A DNA stretch of 64,000 nt from Tubulanus polymorphus (lineage: Eukaryota > Nemertea > Palaeonemertea > Tubulaniformes > Tubulanidae), in assembly GCF_964204645.1 (NCBI RefSeq), contig NC_134030.1, forward strand, positions 7,316,278 through 7,380,277. Direction: 5' to 3'. Positions 49,391-58,789 of the stretch are shown piece after piece. A program made the position numbers and the translations under genes. The notes under the pieces were generated by a model. It was not told the DNA's origin, did no database searches, and saw nothing but the letters and a program-made list of their open reading frames with translations. Every line of letters starts with the position of its first letter. The first letter of the stretch is position 1.

Positions 49391-50394
49391 AACGGAGTTA
49401 CCATCTTGGGTAAACCGAGGTTCGAAAAAAAGCCAAGCTCAGGTCGATTTACGACCCGATCAGATCGCCGTAAGAACAGCAGTAGTATACGTGTGGCTGC
49501 TGATTACTGACTCATTCGTCTCACGATTTTAAGAACATTCAGGTTCATCGCCTTCAGATCATCACTGAGTCTAAAAGTCATGTGACACAATAATCGTTGA
49601 TGATTGGCTACGACTTCGAGATCGGTTCCGGAAAATAGTATTTGAAAGTAGAATCTTTACTTGACTGCTTACGATGCGCCGATCTGATTTTTCCTGAGCT
49701 TAGCTTAAAGCAACTAAGAAGTGACTTGGATCAAACGATCAAACCCAATCAATTATACAGTTATGCATTAGTTAAGTCCCCTCTATTTTCCAGTTTTGTT
49801 TTGATACACTTTTACTAGTTAGACCGTTCTAAATGACCATATTTGGAACGGGCCAAATCAGAGTGTGCGTTCACTGCCACCATGAGTACTTAACCCCGAA
49901 ATTTCTATCTAAATTATAGATTTACGAGTCCCAGGCTGTTATAGTCGCAAATTATAGATTAGCAGACACCTGGATAACTGGATAGGTACAGGTAAATGGT
50001 GTGCTTACTGCCTGCCAGTAACTTGATGCTCGAGATACTAGAACTATCAAATCAGCATACGAAGGATGAAGGACGACGAGCATTTTCATGAAAAGATCAG
50101 ATTAACAACTTCACCGCAGAATTTTCTGCCTCTTGTGTGTTAAAAGTTAATAACCTAATGCTAATTAGATACATGTAAAGTAACGCCATATGCACGTGTC
50201 GTTCTCTGCGGAGTTAGTTGTTCGATGTTTTATATTAAATGAAAACGTTGGTTTTGTCTCTATCACCTCTGCTGTAACAGTGTGCATCGAAGCAATTCGA
50301 TTGAAGTAACTCTTCATAGAACAGCGTTTTATGCTGTGCTTGCAGTAATGAAGTATTTCCAGTGAAAAAGGTGTTTCGTTTCGGGAAAAGGGAA
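49391..50394. other. No gene seen
   Basis: Unique sequence. Minus frames at 50165-50471 run into the following SINE and are not called. Confidence 0.5.
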
Positions 50395-50485
50395 CTTGAT
50401 ATTCCCCTGGCAGGTATTCGAACCTGATCACATTGAGACAGATGAAACCTTGCCCCAGTAAATTGGGTCACGCGAATTTACCTGC
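50395..50485 (-). mobile_element. tRNA-derived SINE, diverged copy
   Basis: On the minus strand TACTGGGGCAAGGTTTCATC resembles the A-box part and AGGTTCGAATACCTGCCAGG the B-box part of the copies at 46681 and 57863. Confidence 0.65.
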
Positions 50486-50601
50486 AGTGTTTTTTTTAAT
50501 CATAAATAGCATCATTAACAGGAGTACAGTTCTGCAGTATACGTATATACATATGCTTAAGTCTTTTGAAAAGACATTATTAGCAGTATAATAAACATTT
50601 A

Positions 50602-50641
50602 AATTATTACCAAAGTATAACAATTATTACCAAAGTATAAC
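50602..50641. repeat. Exact 20-bp tandem duplication
   Basis: AATTATTACCAAAGTATAAC is present twice without a mismatch (50602-50621 and 50622-50641), so the duplication is recent. Confidence 0.95.
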
Positions 50642-52246
50642 TAACAAATGTTACAACATATCTCGTTATCAAAAATGTGCCCCATTTTTCAAATTTCCTT
50701 GATGCGCCCCCTGGTGGTGCCATGTGGTTCGAATCAGTACTGATGAAGGAAGGTGTGTTGAAATCGATAACAGAAAAATACCGTTTTTGACGGCGTATCT
50801 GTTTTTCAATCCCTCTTGAGATGGGTTCATAAAAAACCTGTGATTTCCCGTCGCTTATAAAAACTTGTCTTTTTCATCATCCCGCTGTAGATGTAGCCCT
50901 AGTGAGTTGCTTTGTAATCTGATCCTGCTGTCAGGACTATTCATTTCTAATGTTTGTACTGCACCCAGTGCAAACCCGCTTGATTTTGGTAAGCTCCCGT
51001 TTCAAACGAAATTGATATGAATATCATTAATATTTTTTATCCTTCAACTTTGATAACTACATTCTTACAAATTCATCCAGTCATTGTTGTACAGGTGATC
51101 TCTCTATCTGGTGGTTCATCATTGTCATCGGTATCAAAACACTCGCTTTGTAAAAAAAAAAGGGGGCTACTTCGACATTCCTAGCTCATTATTCGGTAAA
51201 ACATAGGTCTTAAATCTGAAGTACATAGACTAGTAAATGAACAGTGGTACTTCATGAAGTTTTCGGAAGAAGTTAACAAAGACAGCAAGATAAAAACTGT
51301 TAGCACCTTCATGCTTGACATTTTTCTCGGGTGCAGAAACAATAACATTTCATCATTTTCGCCAGATTGTCAATGTTTGATACATAGAATGACAGGTTGT
51401 GTCTTTGAAACCCAGTGAATTTATGCTATTTGTTTGGAATTCAAAGCCTGGTTGCGCATCTAGCACTGCCGAACATAAAAGATTCATCGTTGGTACTGTG
51501 TCACAGCCTTGTTTACACCGTTGCCAGTTTGTCTGCTAGTTAGTCATTTCTAGTTTGGCACATACCTGGAACTATTAAGAACCGGCAGAGAGATGGAATC
51601 TTCTAAAATTTCTAAAACTGAATCGGTCTTTTAGGTTGGTCTAACATTGGGCGGCTCTAAAATGGACTTAACAAATTTAGAACGGATGGTCAACCAATTT
51701 AGAACAAGACTTTTCAATAATATACTAATCAGCTACTAGCTTCTGTTAGGTAACATCATCAAACTGTGCGCACATATCCCTCCTCCGGTGATAGAAACTC
51801 CCTTTCATGCTTGATATATGTGAAGTGGGTACAGTTTTCATCATTTTTCCCGCAGTCAAAAAAACTTGTCATTTGTCTTTGCGCATTGTGTGCACATTGT
51901 TGTTGTCGGTTAACGTTGAAAAGTAGTAGAGATGAAAGCGAGTTGATATTGAATTACGCGCGTGGGTCTATCGACTTTTCAGCGTTTAGTTCAACTGATC
52001 TATGCTCTTGATTACCGCCAAACAATACGCGTTAACCGTCAATGCCTGATATGGATTATCGTTTAACGCTGACGGCTAAACGCCACGCGCGCTGTTATTA
52101 TTTACAATTTTTACCCGGCTATCAAACTGAAAAGATACTGTTTCATCTCCTTGTATAGTCTCTATGTGCAATAGTATTACAATCAGCTTTTATCGACAAA
52201 AGTTTTGTAATGGCAGTTCTAACTAAGATGCGAGATGATGGATTTA
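50642..52246. other. 1.6 kb without a supported gene
   Basis: An 81-codon plus frame (51766-52011) has no domain. GC-rich words at 52010-52100 (repeated GTTAACCGTCA / GTTTAACGCTGAC) may be regulatory. Confidence 0.45.
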
Positions 52247-52498
52247 GGCCGCGATCACTCGGAGATGATTTGGCCCGGTCGAACTGGCCCGGATGACGCC
52301 CGAGTAGGCCCGAGTCAAATTTGGCCTGTGTCTAATTACAGAGCGCGTTCCCAATAAATACTAAACAGTGCTTGAACAAAAAGATGAGATTCACTTCCTG
52401 AACATGTTGCATTTCATCCGCAATAATTTGACCCGTGCTAAAAGTTGGCTCGGGTCAGGCCAAATTTAGCCCGTGCCTGTTTGGCACCCATGTGAACA
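52247..52498. mobile_element. TTTGGCC-family MITE, copy 3
   Basis: It starts GGCCGCGATCACTCGGAGAT and GATTTGGCCC. In its right half the interior appears in the opposite order (AATAATTTGACCCGTGCTAA, GGCTCGGGTCAGGCC) before ending near GTTTGGCACCCATGTGAAC. Confidence 0.8.
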
Positions 52499-53199
52499 GT
52501 TTTTGTGGGCCAGAATTTGGATATGTATATAGTTCGACGCTTGTTGATTTTCATCGACAATAATTTTCCTCTTCAGTCAATTGCCACTCTGCTGCTTGAA
52601 TACGTTAAAAACGACGTCCGTTATTCCCGCTAAAAACCGAGTGACATTCATTACCTGTTTAGTTTTATCGGAATCAATGGCTGAATGCATCGATCGACCT
52701 GCGTCGTTCTGACGGCCGATCCTTTCTGAATTTTTCCTTTCCTCCTCTCTCTCCTCTCCTCTCTCTCGGGGCTAACATTTCCTCTTCGGCTACGGCGGCG
52801 ACGATGATGTTTGCGTAGTTGACTGTGTTTTTTTGAAAAATTTAATGCGCTCCCGGAGTTGCTATTAGAAGCGCAGGTATATCGGTCGATGTTTAATTGG
52901 ACATTCGTCGAGCGCTTTTATTATCACATTAGATTGATTGATATTTCGCCGTGCTGCACGTCCTATAATGCTGGTACACGCGTTGTGTAATCCTGTTGTT
53001 AACCAGTGTTTGTAAATCAACTGTTTTTTCGACGCTGAAATTGTTCAGTCGGTAGACAGTGAAAAGTAAAGATGATTGGCAGAGATTTATTGTCAGGTGA
53101 AACTGCTCATAGGCAATTAGTTTCAGCTTTGATGATTTAGTTTGCCTTTTAGAAATTTTTAAGCAATGATAAGCAACCAATTAATGATGTTGACTTCGG
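52499..53199. other. No supported gene; polypyrimidine tract at 52731-52769
   Basis: A C/T-rich tract (TCCTCCTCTCTCTCCTCTCC) lies beside a GC-rich patch and could belong to a promoter. A minus frame at 52929-53180 is unrecognised. Confidence 0.4.
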
Positions 53200-53490
53200 A
53201 TTAAGGCCTGTGCTGAGCTTTTTTGAGGGGCAGTTATATTTTAAGAAAAAGGGCACATTTTCATCTAAAAAATGGGACATTTTCCTATTGAAAAAGGGCA
53301 GATCTTATATATCAAGTGCTGGGACACCTGAATAAATCATTTCAGAATGGATTACTTTTCATTTTCTAACAAAAAAAACAACATTGTATCCAAATTTCTA
53401 AAAAAATCTTGACCCAAACTTCTTTACACTGACTTTTTGGAGGGTACTTTGAAAATTTTAGGGGGTTCGTTCGCTACCCTCGACTCCCCC
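53200..53490. repeat. Interspersed repeat with AAAAAGGGCA words
   Basis: Repeated words AAAAAGGGCACATTTTC, AAAAATGGGACATTTTC and GAAAAAGGGCAG, followed by C- and G-runs (GGGGGG near 53462, CCCCCCCC near 53487). Similar words occur loosely at 36590-36660. Probably a transposon remnant. Confidence 0.4.
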
Positions 53491-53595
53491 CCCTCGGCAC
53501 AGTTTTGTGATTAGGTGAATAGAAACACGGGAAGCCGCTAATGATTTTATTAAGCAATTCTCAATGCGTTTGATAATTAGAATTAAGCAGCACAA

Positions 53596-53715
53596 TCTAG
53601 TGTGGCAGGGTTTCGTACCGCGGCGATCTCTCGACACCGTCCGGTTCGAATCCCTGCCAAGCGAGGATGAGCTTATCGAGGTATAAACACATTATTGTAA
53701 CGGTTTTTACGACGA
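53596..53715 (+). mobile_element. tRNA-derived SINE with element-type tail
   Basis: TCTAGTGTGGCAGGGTTTCG (A-box-like) and CCGGTTCGAATCCCTGCC (B box) are followed by AAGCGAGGATGAGCTTATCG. The unit ends CATTATTGTAACGGTTTTTA, the same tail as the elements at 9.7, 20.1 and 35 kb. This ties the SINE head and those elements to one retrotransposition partner. Confidence 0.75.
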
Positions 53716-54165
53716 GGAAAAATCTCGGATGCTCAGCGGGTTTGAATTGTAAGCTCTATCGTGAATTATGAAGTACAACTAATTGAATGAAGTTCATCGA
53801 TAAGCGGGTTTGTTGATGGAATTCCCCTGGTGTCTGATCGAATGTATTCCTCGCTCCTTATCGTCGGCAATAAATGAATGTTGAAGCCGCGGGGCTTCGT
53901 TACTTATTAGCGCCGGACAAACATTCGCGACATCGGCCAATAACCCGGTGATTAACCGACGGACTCGTGTTGTCAACTTTTCGCTCGAACGCACCTGCTG
54001 TGATGACAAACGGATGAACTTTCCGTGCCGGTGACTCGCGCCTGCAGAAAACAGACGAACTGCATTGAAGTGAAATTACTAGATAGCTACATATCATCAT
54101 TTTAGGTTTTCATCTGGAGAGATACGTAAAAAGCACTTGCCCCTTTCTATACCCCTAATTAAGCT
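53716..54165. other. GC-rich patch, no supported gene
   Basis: The stretch 53880-54060 is GC-rich with overlapping minus frames (53794-54100). It contains CACCTG and ATTAACC words and might be regulatory. Confidence 0.35.
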
Positions 54166-54292
54166 CCGGCCCAGTTGCTCAGTTGTGACTGAGGTCCAAA
54201 AGTGGTCGTAAATCTTGAGATTGGTGTTCAGTTGTTAGATTGGCTATAGAACCAAGTTGGTCGAAGACTGGTCATAACACTAAGTAATGATT
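54166..54292. mobile_element. MITE of the CAGTTGTGAC family
   Basis: It starts CCGGCCCAGTTGCTCAGTTG and contains CTGAGGTCCAAAAGTGGTCG, TTAGATTGGCTATAGAACCA and GTTGGTC...GACTGGTC. It shares these with 17023-17140 and 58531-58671. The right end is truncated at the adjacent palindrome. Confidence 0.7.
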
Positions 54293-54360
54293 ATTATTAT
54301 TAATAATCATCAATAGCTTTAGGGGCCCTAAAGCTATTGATGGTTATTAATAATAATAAT
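54290..54360. repeat. 71-bp near-perfect palindrome
   Basis: Arms of 35 bp (54290-54324, 54326-54360) centre on one base at 54325, with one mismatch. The core reads CTTTAGGGGCCCTAAAG and the ends are ATT/AAT trinucleotide runs. Confidence 0.92.
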
Positions 54361-54450
54361 GATAATGATGATGATGATGATAATAATGATAAATTTTGTT
54401 TTTGTATAGCGCTTTCCTAAATAAGACTTTCTGCGCTTTAATATTATTAA
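54361..54450. repeat. GAT/AAT microsatellite and SINE/LINE-type tail
   Basis: GATAATGATGATGATGATGA is followed by AAATTTTGTTTTTGTATAGC and GCTTTCC. A TTTTGTATAGCGCTTTCC-type sequence next to a microsatellite is a common 3' end of SINEs and LINEs in marine invertebrates. Confidence 0.5.
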
Positions 54451-56940
54451 TCATCATGGATTAAGAACATCTGAATGAAAACAAATTAAGCATTACAGAA
54501 CATAAAAGTTTTGAGGCGAGATTTAGAAATGAAAAACAGTTCGACTATATCGAACATTCTTTGGAAGAGAGTTCCAAAAAGTCATCGACTTTCAGTATAA
54601 CTTATGTCGGGAAAACCCCAATTATCTGGTTTTTGTTCTAGTGATGGATAAGCCGGTTAGATATATAACTACGAAGAGGTGAGATATTTAGCTGCCATGA
54701 TGAAGCTGATACTTATCGATTCTCGGTTAAAGAGAGAACAGTTAAACGACGTGGCTAAATGTCCGATCGGTTAGACACAGGATGTGTTTGTCTATACTTA
54801 ACTAAACGCACGCGTTGTCTGTGAATTATTTACGTATAAAAGAATAGACCGGTGTATCTCAATGAATAATTGATGGGTTTCGCTGTTGTTCCTTCGATTC
54901 AGTAATACTTCTCTAGATCATGTAGTATATACGTTATGACTACGCGAACTGTGCGATAAACGATACCTTTCAGGAGAAAGATGCTCGAAACGTGTTTTTT
55001 TAAAAATCAAATGGAATAATCGACCGTTTCGGTTTTTAGACGTTTTACAGCTCTCGTATAGGCCTACACGTGCATAAATGTATCCATAGATATCTAGCTT
55101 TAGAATGATTACGGCGTCGCACGTGATTATCGTAAAATGCATCCACTTATATGGAAGAATGAATGAGTGAACATAGTCGCTGTATCTCTTTCTGTCTCTC
55201 TCACCTCACAGTCTGTGCGCGCCTCGCAATCGCTGTCGACAATGTTTCTTTAGCGCCGGTGGCGAAAAAATGACTGCGAAATACTACGAGAGACGGTTTA
55301 AGCCGTAGCGATTTATTTATCAAACATCTCATCGAAAAAAAGGATCTGTGTCTGAAAGGGATAGTAGATTAACCTCCAATTGAGCTCTACGCCAGTTCCA
55401 GGGGCATCTACTGATCTGACCTGAGTTCGGAGCTTATACCGACCATTGAAGGTAACAATTACGTTTTGCGAAAGCACTAATTTTTTTCATTCTAATCCAA
55501 TGTTTATGTAACTGACGCGATGACGCCCGTTGGAAGACGGCTGAAATGTTGTCGTCTTTGTAATAATCTAAAGAATTTCTAAATTCGAGCGTTCAATTAT
55601 GGGATTTCGCATTCATCATGATAACAAGGGTTTCCGGAACGTATCCGTAAATGCTCGGGTTAATGAGGTAAGATAAAGTCTTGCCTGCTTTGAACGAAAT
55701 CGAACGCTAGCGTTATATTAAACACGCTCTCATATTCCATTTATCCCTGATTTCTGTTTTTCTACGCTGAAGTCACGTATACCTTTTTATTCAATGCCGC
55801 GCTTTCAGATTTCATATTGTAAATAGCCGTTTTATGTTACCGGGCGGTAATTAAATGAAAAATAGATCGTATATCACTAGTGGCGAATTACTGCGATGAC
55901 TTGAGATGTAGAAAAGAATATTCCCGGAAGTTATTCATTCGGAAAATATATCTTTTCAAATCTTGGAAAAAAAGCGTTCAGAAATTGAATACGTCATGCA
56001 CGTCTGCCAGTGCTTCAGTTTACATGAAGCTGACTCGGCTCGTCGTAGAGCTGGTAATTGGCCGCGCGCTGGCATGATTCGCTTTTATCCGATCCCGATG
56101 TTAGCCCAGGTAACAACAATAGTTGCAAATGATTGCACTAAGCGAAACGTTTTGAAAAATTGGAGCGTATTGATGCTGGGAATAATAGAATGATTATCCA
56201 GCTGGTTAGGTTATGCTGAGGGGTATTATAATCGATAAAAGAGGTAGAGTGTAACCTTCAATTTCATGGGAAATAATTTGGGAGAGTATATTAGTTGGAA
56301 TTGATGGCTTTGAGGGAAGTTGACAACCTGTTTGATGTATTGCTGTGTAAGCTTCTTGTAGATGAAACCAAACTTAGCTAGATGAAGTCCTCAAAGCGTA
56401 TCTGGGACAGATTTTGATATTGATTGTGATTTCATGCCAAAAATGTATCGAATGAACTGCTAGTCTACTGGATCTGATGAAACCGAGGTACAAACTATTT
56501 ATAATTCAGGTGTTGTACCACATAGTGATGGCCCTTTTGATATGTTGAAAGGCAGTTTACCTTATTTTGGATACAACTGAAACAACTCTGAAGTGAAGTG
56601 GTCAGGTGTTTAAAATGATGGTGAGTGCAATGCCCCGTATGAACCTCCTAAAAAACTTTTTCATCTTCAGGTATAGGCTATATTTCATATTTTTAAGTGG
56701 TGTCAATATGAAATTGAAAGTGGTTCAAAAGTTCATGTTAACAGAAGACTAGGTGCGATGTGCTGATCGTTGGCCTTGGAAACCTGATAGAATAATTATT
56801 ATTCATCAAATATTTAGATATTTGCTAACGTTTTGAAAGCTGTTTGCATAACGTTCAATTCACTTTTCGGCGACATCGGGTTGAAATTCAAATCTATGAA
56901 ACGGAAATACGAAATTGAACGACCTTGGAGTGGTTTTTAC
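54451..56940. other. 2.5 kb without a supported gene
   Basis: Short frames on both strands (54918-55142 minus, 55880-56193 plus) with no domain. A GC-rich, pyrimidine-containing patch at 55190-55300 could be a promoter; no TATA box or downstream gene supports it. Confidence 0.45.
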
Positions 56941-57188
56941 CTGGCCCAAATTAGGTTGGTACCAGCTGTCCGCGCCTGCACCAAATGGGTCAATGCCTGT
57001 TTGACATGAGCTGGATTTTGTACCAGGTTGGTGCCAAATTTTAGCATGGGTCAAATTATTCCATATGAAAGCTAGTTCTGGAAGTGATTTGCCACAGCAT
57101 TGCTCTGATATAATTTCAGTGAGCAGTGAGTGGTTTACACGTGAAGATGCTTTTGAATTAGGCAAGGGCCAAGTTTGACTCGGGTCAG
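56941..57188. mobile_element. TTTGGCC-family MITE, copy 4
   Basis: Shared words with the copy at 48447: TAGCATGGGTCAAATTATT, GTTCTGGAAGTGA, GAGTGGTTTACACGTGAA and AATTAGGCAAGGGCC, in the same order. Ends degraded. Confidence 0.75.
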
Positions 57189-57636
57189 CTTTGAATAGAC
57201 CGAATTATCGCACTTTATTGCAGCTATCGTTGATATTTTCTGTGTTCGTTGTCATTTTAAAACATATGCGCGTTTTCAATTGTTCGATCTTATGCACAGC
57301 ATTTATCAAATCCTGCAGTGATATATTGTCATTGCGTGTAGATTCATGTGGCGCTCATTTTCATCGCCGTCGCTGCTGTTTGCCGTTGCCCGAAGTGAAA
57401 TTTCTTCCGCACCCGCGTTCTATGACAATGATAAATCACATATCTGCAACCAACAACATCGATATTCTAATATTACCTGTATGACGCTAATCTGCTTATT
57501 GTATTGTATTCGTTTGAAAATATGTTTCAGATCGGCTTTTGACAGGTTACCGATATTCCGTTGCAGAATTAAGTAATTCGAATGGCTCTCATGAGCTTTT
57601 AAATTGATGTTGCCTTGTTTAGCGTTTTATATGTGC

Positions 57637-57638
<2 letters not shown>

Positions 57639-57727
<89 letters not shown>

Positions 57728-57730
57728 TAT
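57639..57730. repeat. Long TA microsatellite (about 92 bp)
   Basis: Uninterrupted TA dinucleotides except one TG near 57709. Any frame through it (Tyr-Ile repeats) is an artefact. Confidence 0.98.
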
Positions 57731-57862
57731 GATGGCATTTGAGATGATATTTGGCTTTTTTCCGACAAAAACTTATCCCACAGTATTTAGTTTCATTCTG
57801 TTTAAATATAGCCTGGGTTTTGCTGTTTATAATTTATACACGAAATTTTCCTTAGCGTGTAT

Positions 57863-57995
57863 ACAACAAGCAATCTGATTGGTGTCGCAAGTTTTCTTGC
57901 GCTAAACCTGCGTACACAGTCCAGTGTGGCAGGGTTTCATGCCGTGGCTGAGTGTAGCGATGCCATCAGGTTCGAATACCTGCTCAGGTGAGATG
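57863..57995 (+). mobile_element. tRNA-derived SINE, copy B
   Basis: The 5' module CAATCTGATTGGTGTCGCAA, TTTTCTTGCG, CCTGCGTACA precedes CCAGTGTGGCAGGGTTTCAT (A-box-like) and AGGTTCGAATACCTGCTCAG (B box). It matches the minus-strand copy at 46681-46810 along its length. Confidence 0.75.
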
Positions 57996-58189
57996 AAAAG
58001 GTTGAATTGTATCCAAAATATCACAAAAAAATACATAAAGATATGTGTTTTTGATATCAAGAAATTTTAGGCTTCGATAGCTCGCACATATCACACACGT
58101 TCTGCTTATCAAATGCAGTAATCAGCGAGTTGGGGAATTCAAGAAAAAATATGTAATTTCATATTAAAAGCAATGGCGGCTGCATGAGT

Positions 58190-58262
58190 GAGCGTATGGC
58201 GGAGTGGGTACGTTTCCGTCTGATACTGCAACGCGATTAGATTTTGAATCGCTGTCAAATTT
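58190..58262 (+). mobile_element. tRNA-like sequence, Ser/Leu type
   Basis: TGGCGGAGTGGGTACGTTTC has a good tRNA A-box and GATTTTGAATCGC a weak B box, 43 bp later. The B box lacks the usual GGTTC and the acceptor stem does not close, so it is a tRNA pseudogene or SINE head. Confidence 0.45.
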
Positions 58263-58362
58263 ATAGACGATTGCGGCAAATGGCGAATTAATTTGATTAA
58301 AATCGATATCGCGGAGGATGATCTAGTATACTGAAGCGAGAGTAATCCGTTAGGTCGGTCGA

Positions 58363-58396
58363 TCGTTCGTTCGTTCGTTCATTCGTTCGTTCGTTT
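58363..58396. repeat. (GTTC)n microsatellite
   Basis: Eight tetranucleotide units with one ATTC variant. Confidence 0.95.
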
Positions 58397-58530
58397 GCAT
58401 TTCACTTAAATGAATTAGAAACTAATCCTGTGTACACACGGCGAGTCTCGCGATTTGTCAATTGGTTTATCGACAACGCATTTTTCAATTGAGTTATAGC
58501 AGAGCCCTGGGACTTCTAGTCTTTAACATT

Positions 58531-58671
58531 GGGGCCGGTTCCATAGTCAGGGCTTAGACTTCAAGACCGTTCTGAGACCAACTTAGTTGTTTGGCCAATC
58601 TAACTACTTAATACCAGTCTTTAAGATTTAAGACCACTTTGGTTGTAAGTCTTGTCTATGGAACCGGGCCC
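58531..58671. mobile_element. 141-bp TIR element (MITE), well preserved
   Basis: The left end GGGGCCGGTTCCATAG and the right end CTATGGAACCGGGCCC are inverted repeats of about 16 bp. The interior carries AAGACCGTTCTGAGACCAAC, TTGGCCAATCTAACTACTTA and AAGACCACTTTGGTTGTAAG, matching the CAGTTGTGAC elements at 17023 and 54166. Confidence 0.92.
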
Positions 58672-58689
58672 TTGTGCACAAACTCTGAC

Positions 58690-58785
58690 TAGACTGGTTC
58701 AGGTAGACTGGTTCAGGTACATGTGCGGGTTTAAGAAAAAGAAAATTTGCGGCAACCAATCAGATTGCCTGTTGAAGCAATTTCA
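58690..58785 (-). mobile_element. SINE 5'-module fragment
   Basis: On the minus strand GCAATCTGATTGGTTGCCGC, AAATTTTCTTTTTC and ACCTGAACCAGTCT follow the order of the 5' module in the copies at 46681 and 57863. The tRNA-like boxes are missing. Confidence 0.55.
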
Positions 58786-58789
58786 TGGA

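Noticed and set aside
53596-53670. Possible functional tRNA gene
   Set aside because: A and B boxes are present, but acceptor and anticodon stems do not pair and the unit carries a retroelement tail.
57615-57878. 87-codon plus frame with Tyr-Ile repeats
   Set aside because: Mostly a translated TA microsatellite.
58190-58262. Possible tRNA-Ser or tRNA-Leu gene
   Set aside because: Good A box but a weak B box (GATTTTGAATC) and no closed acceptor stem.
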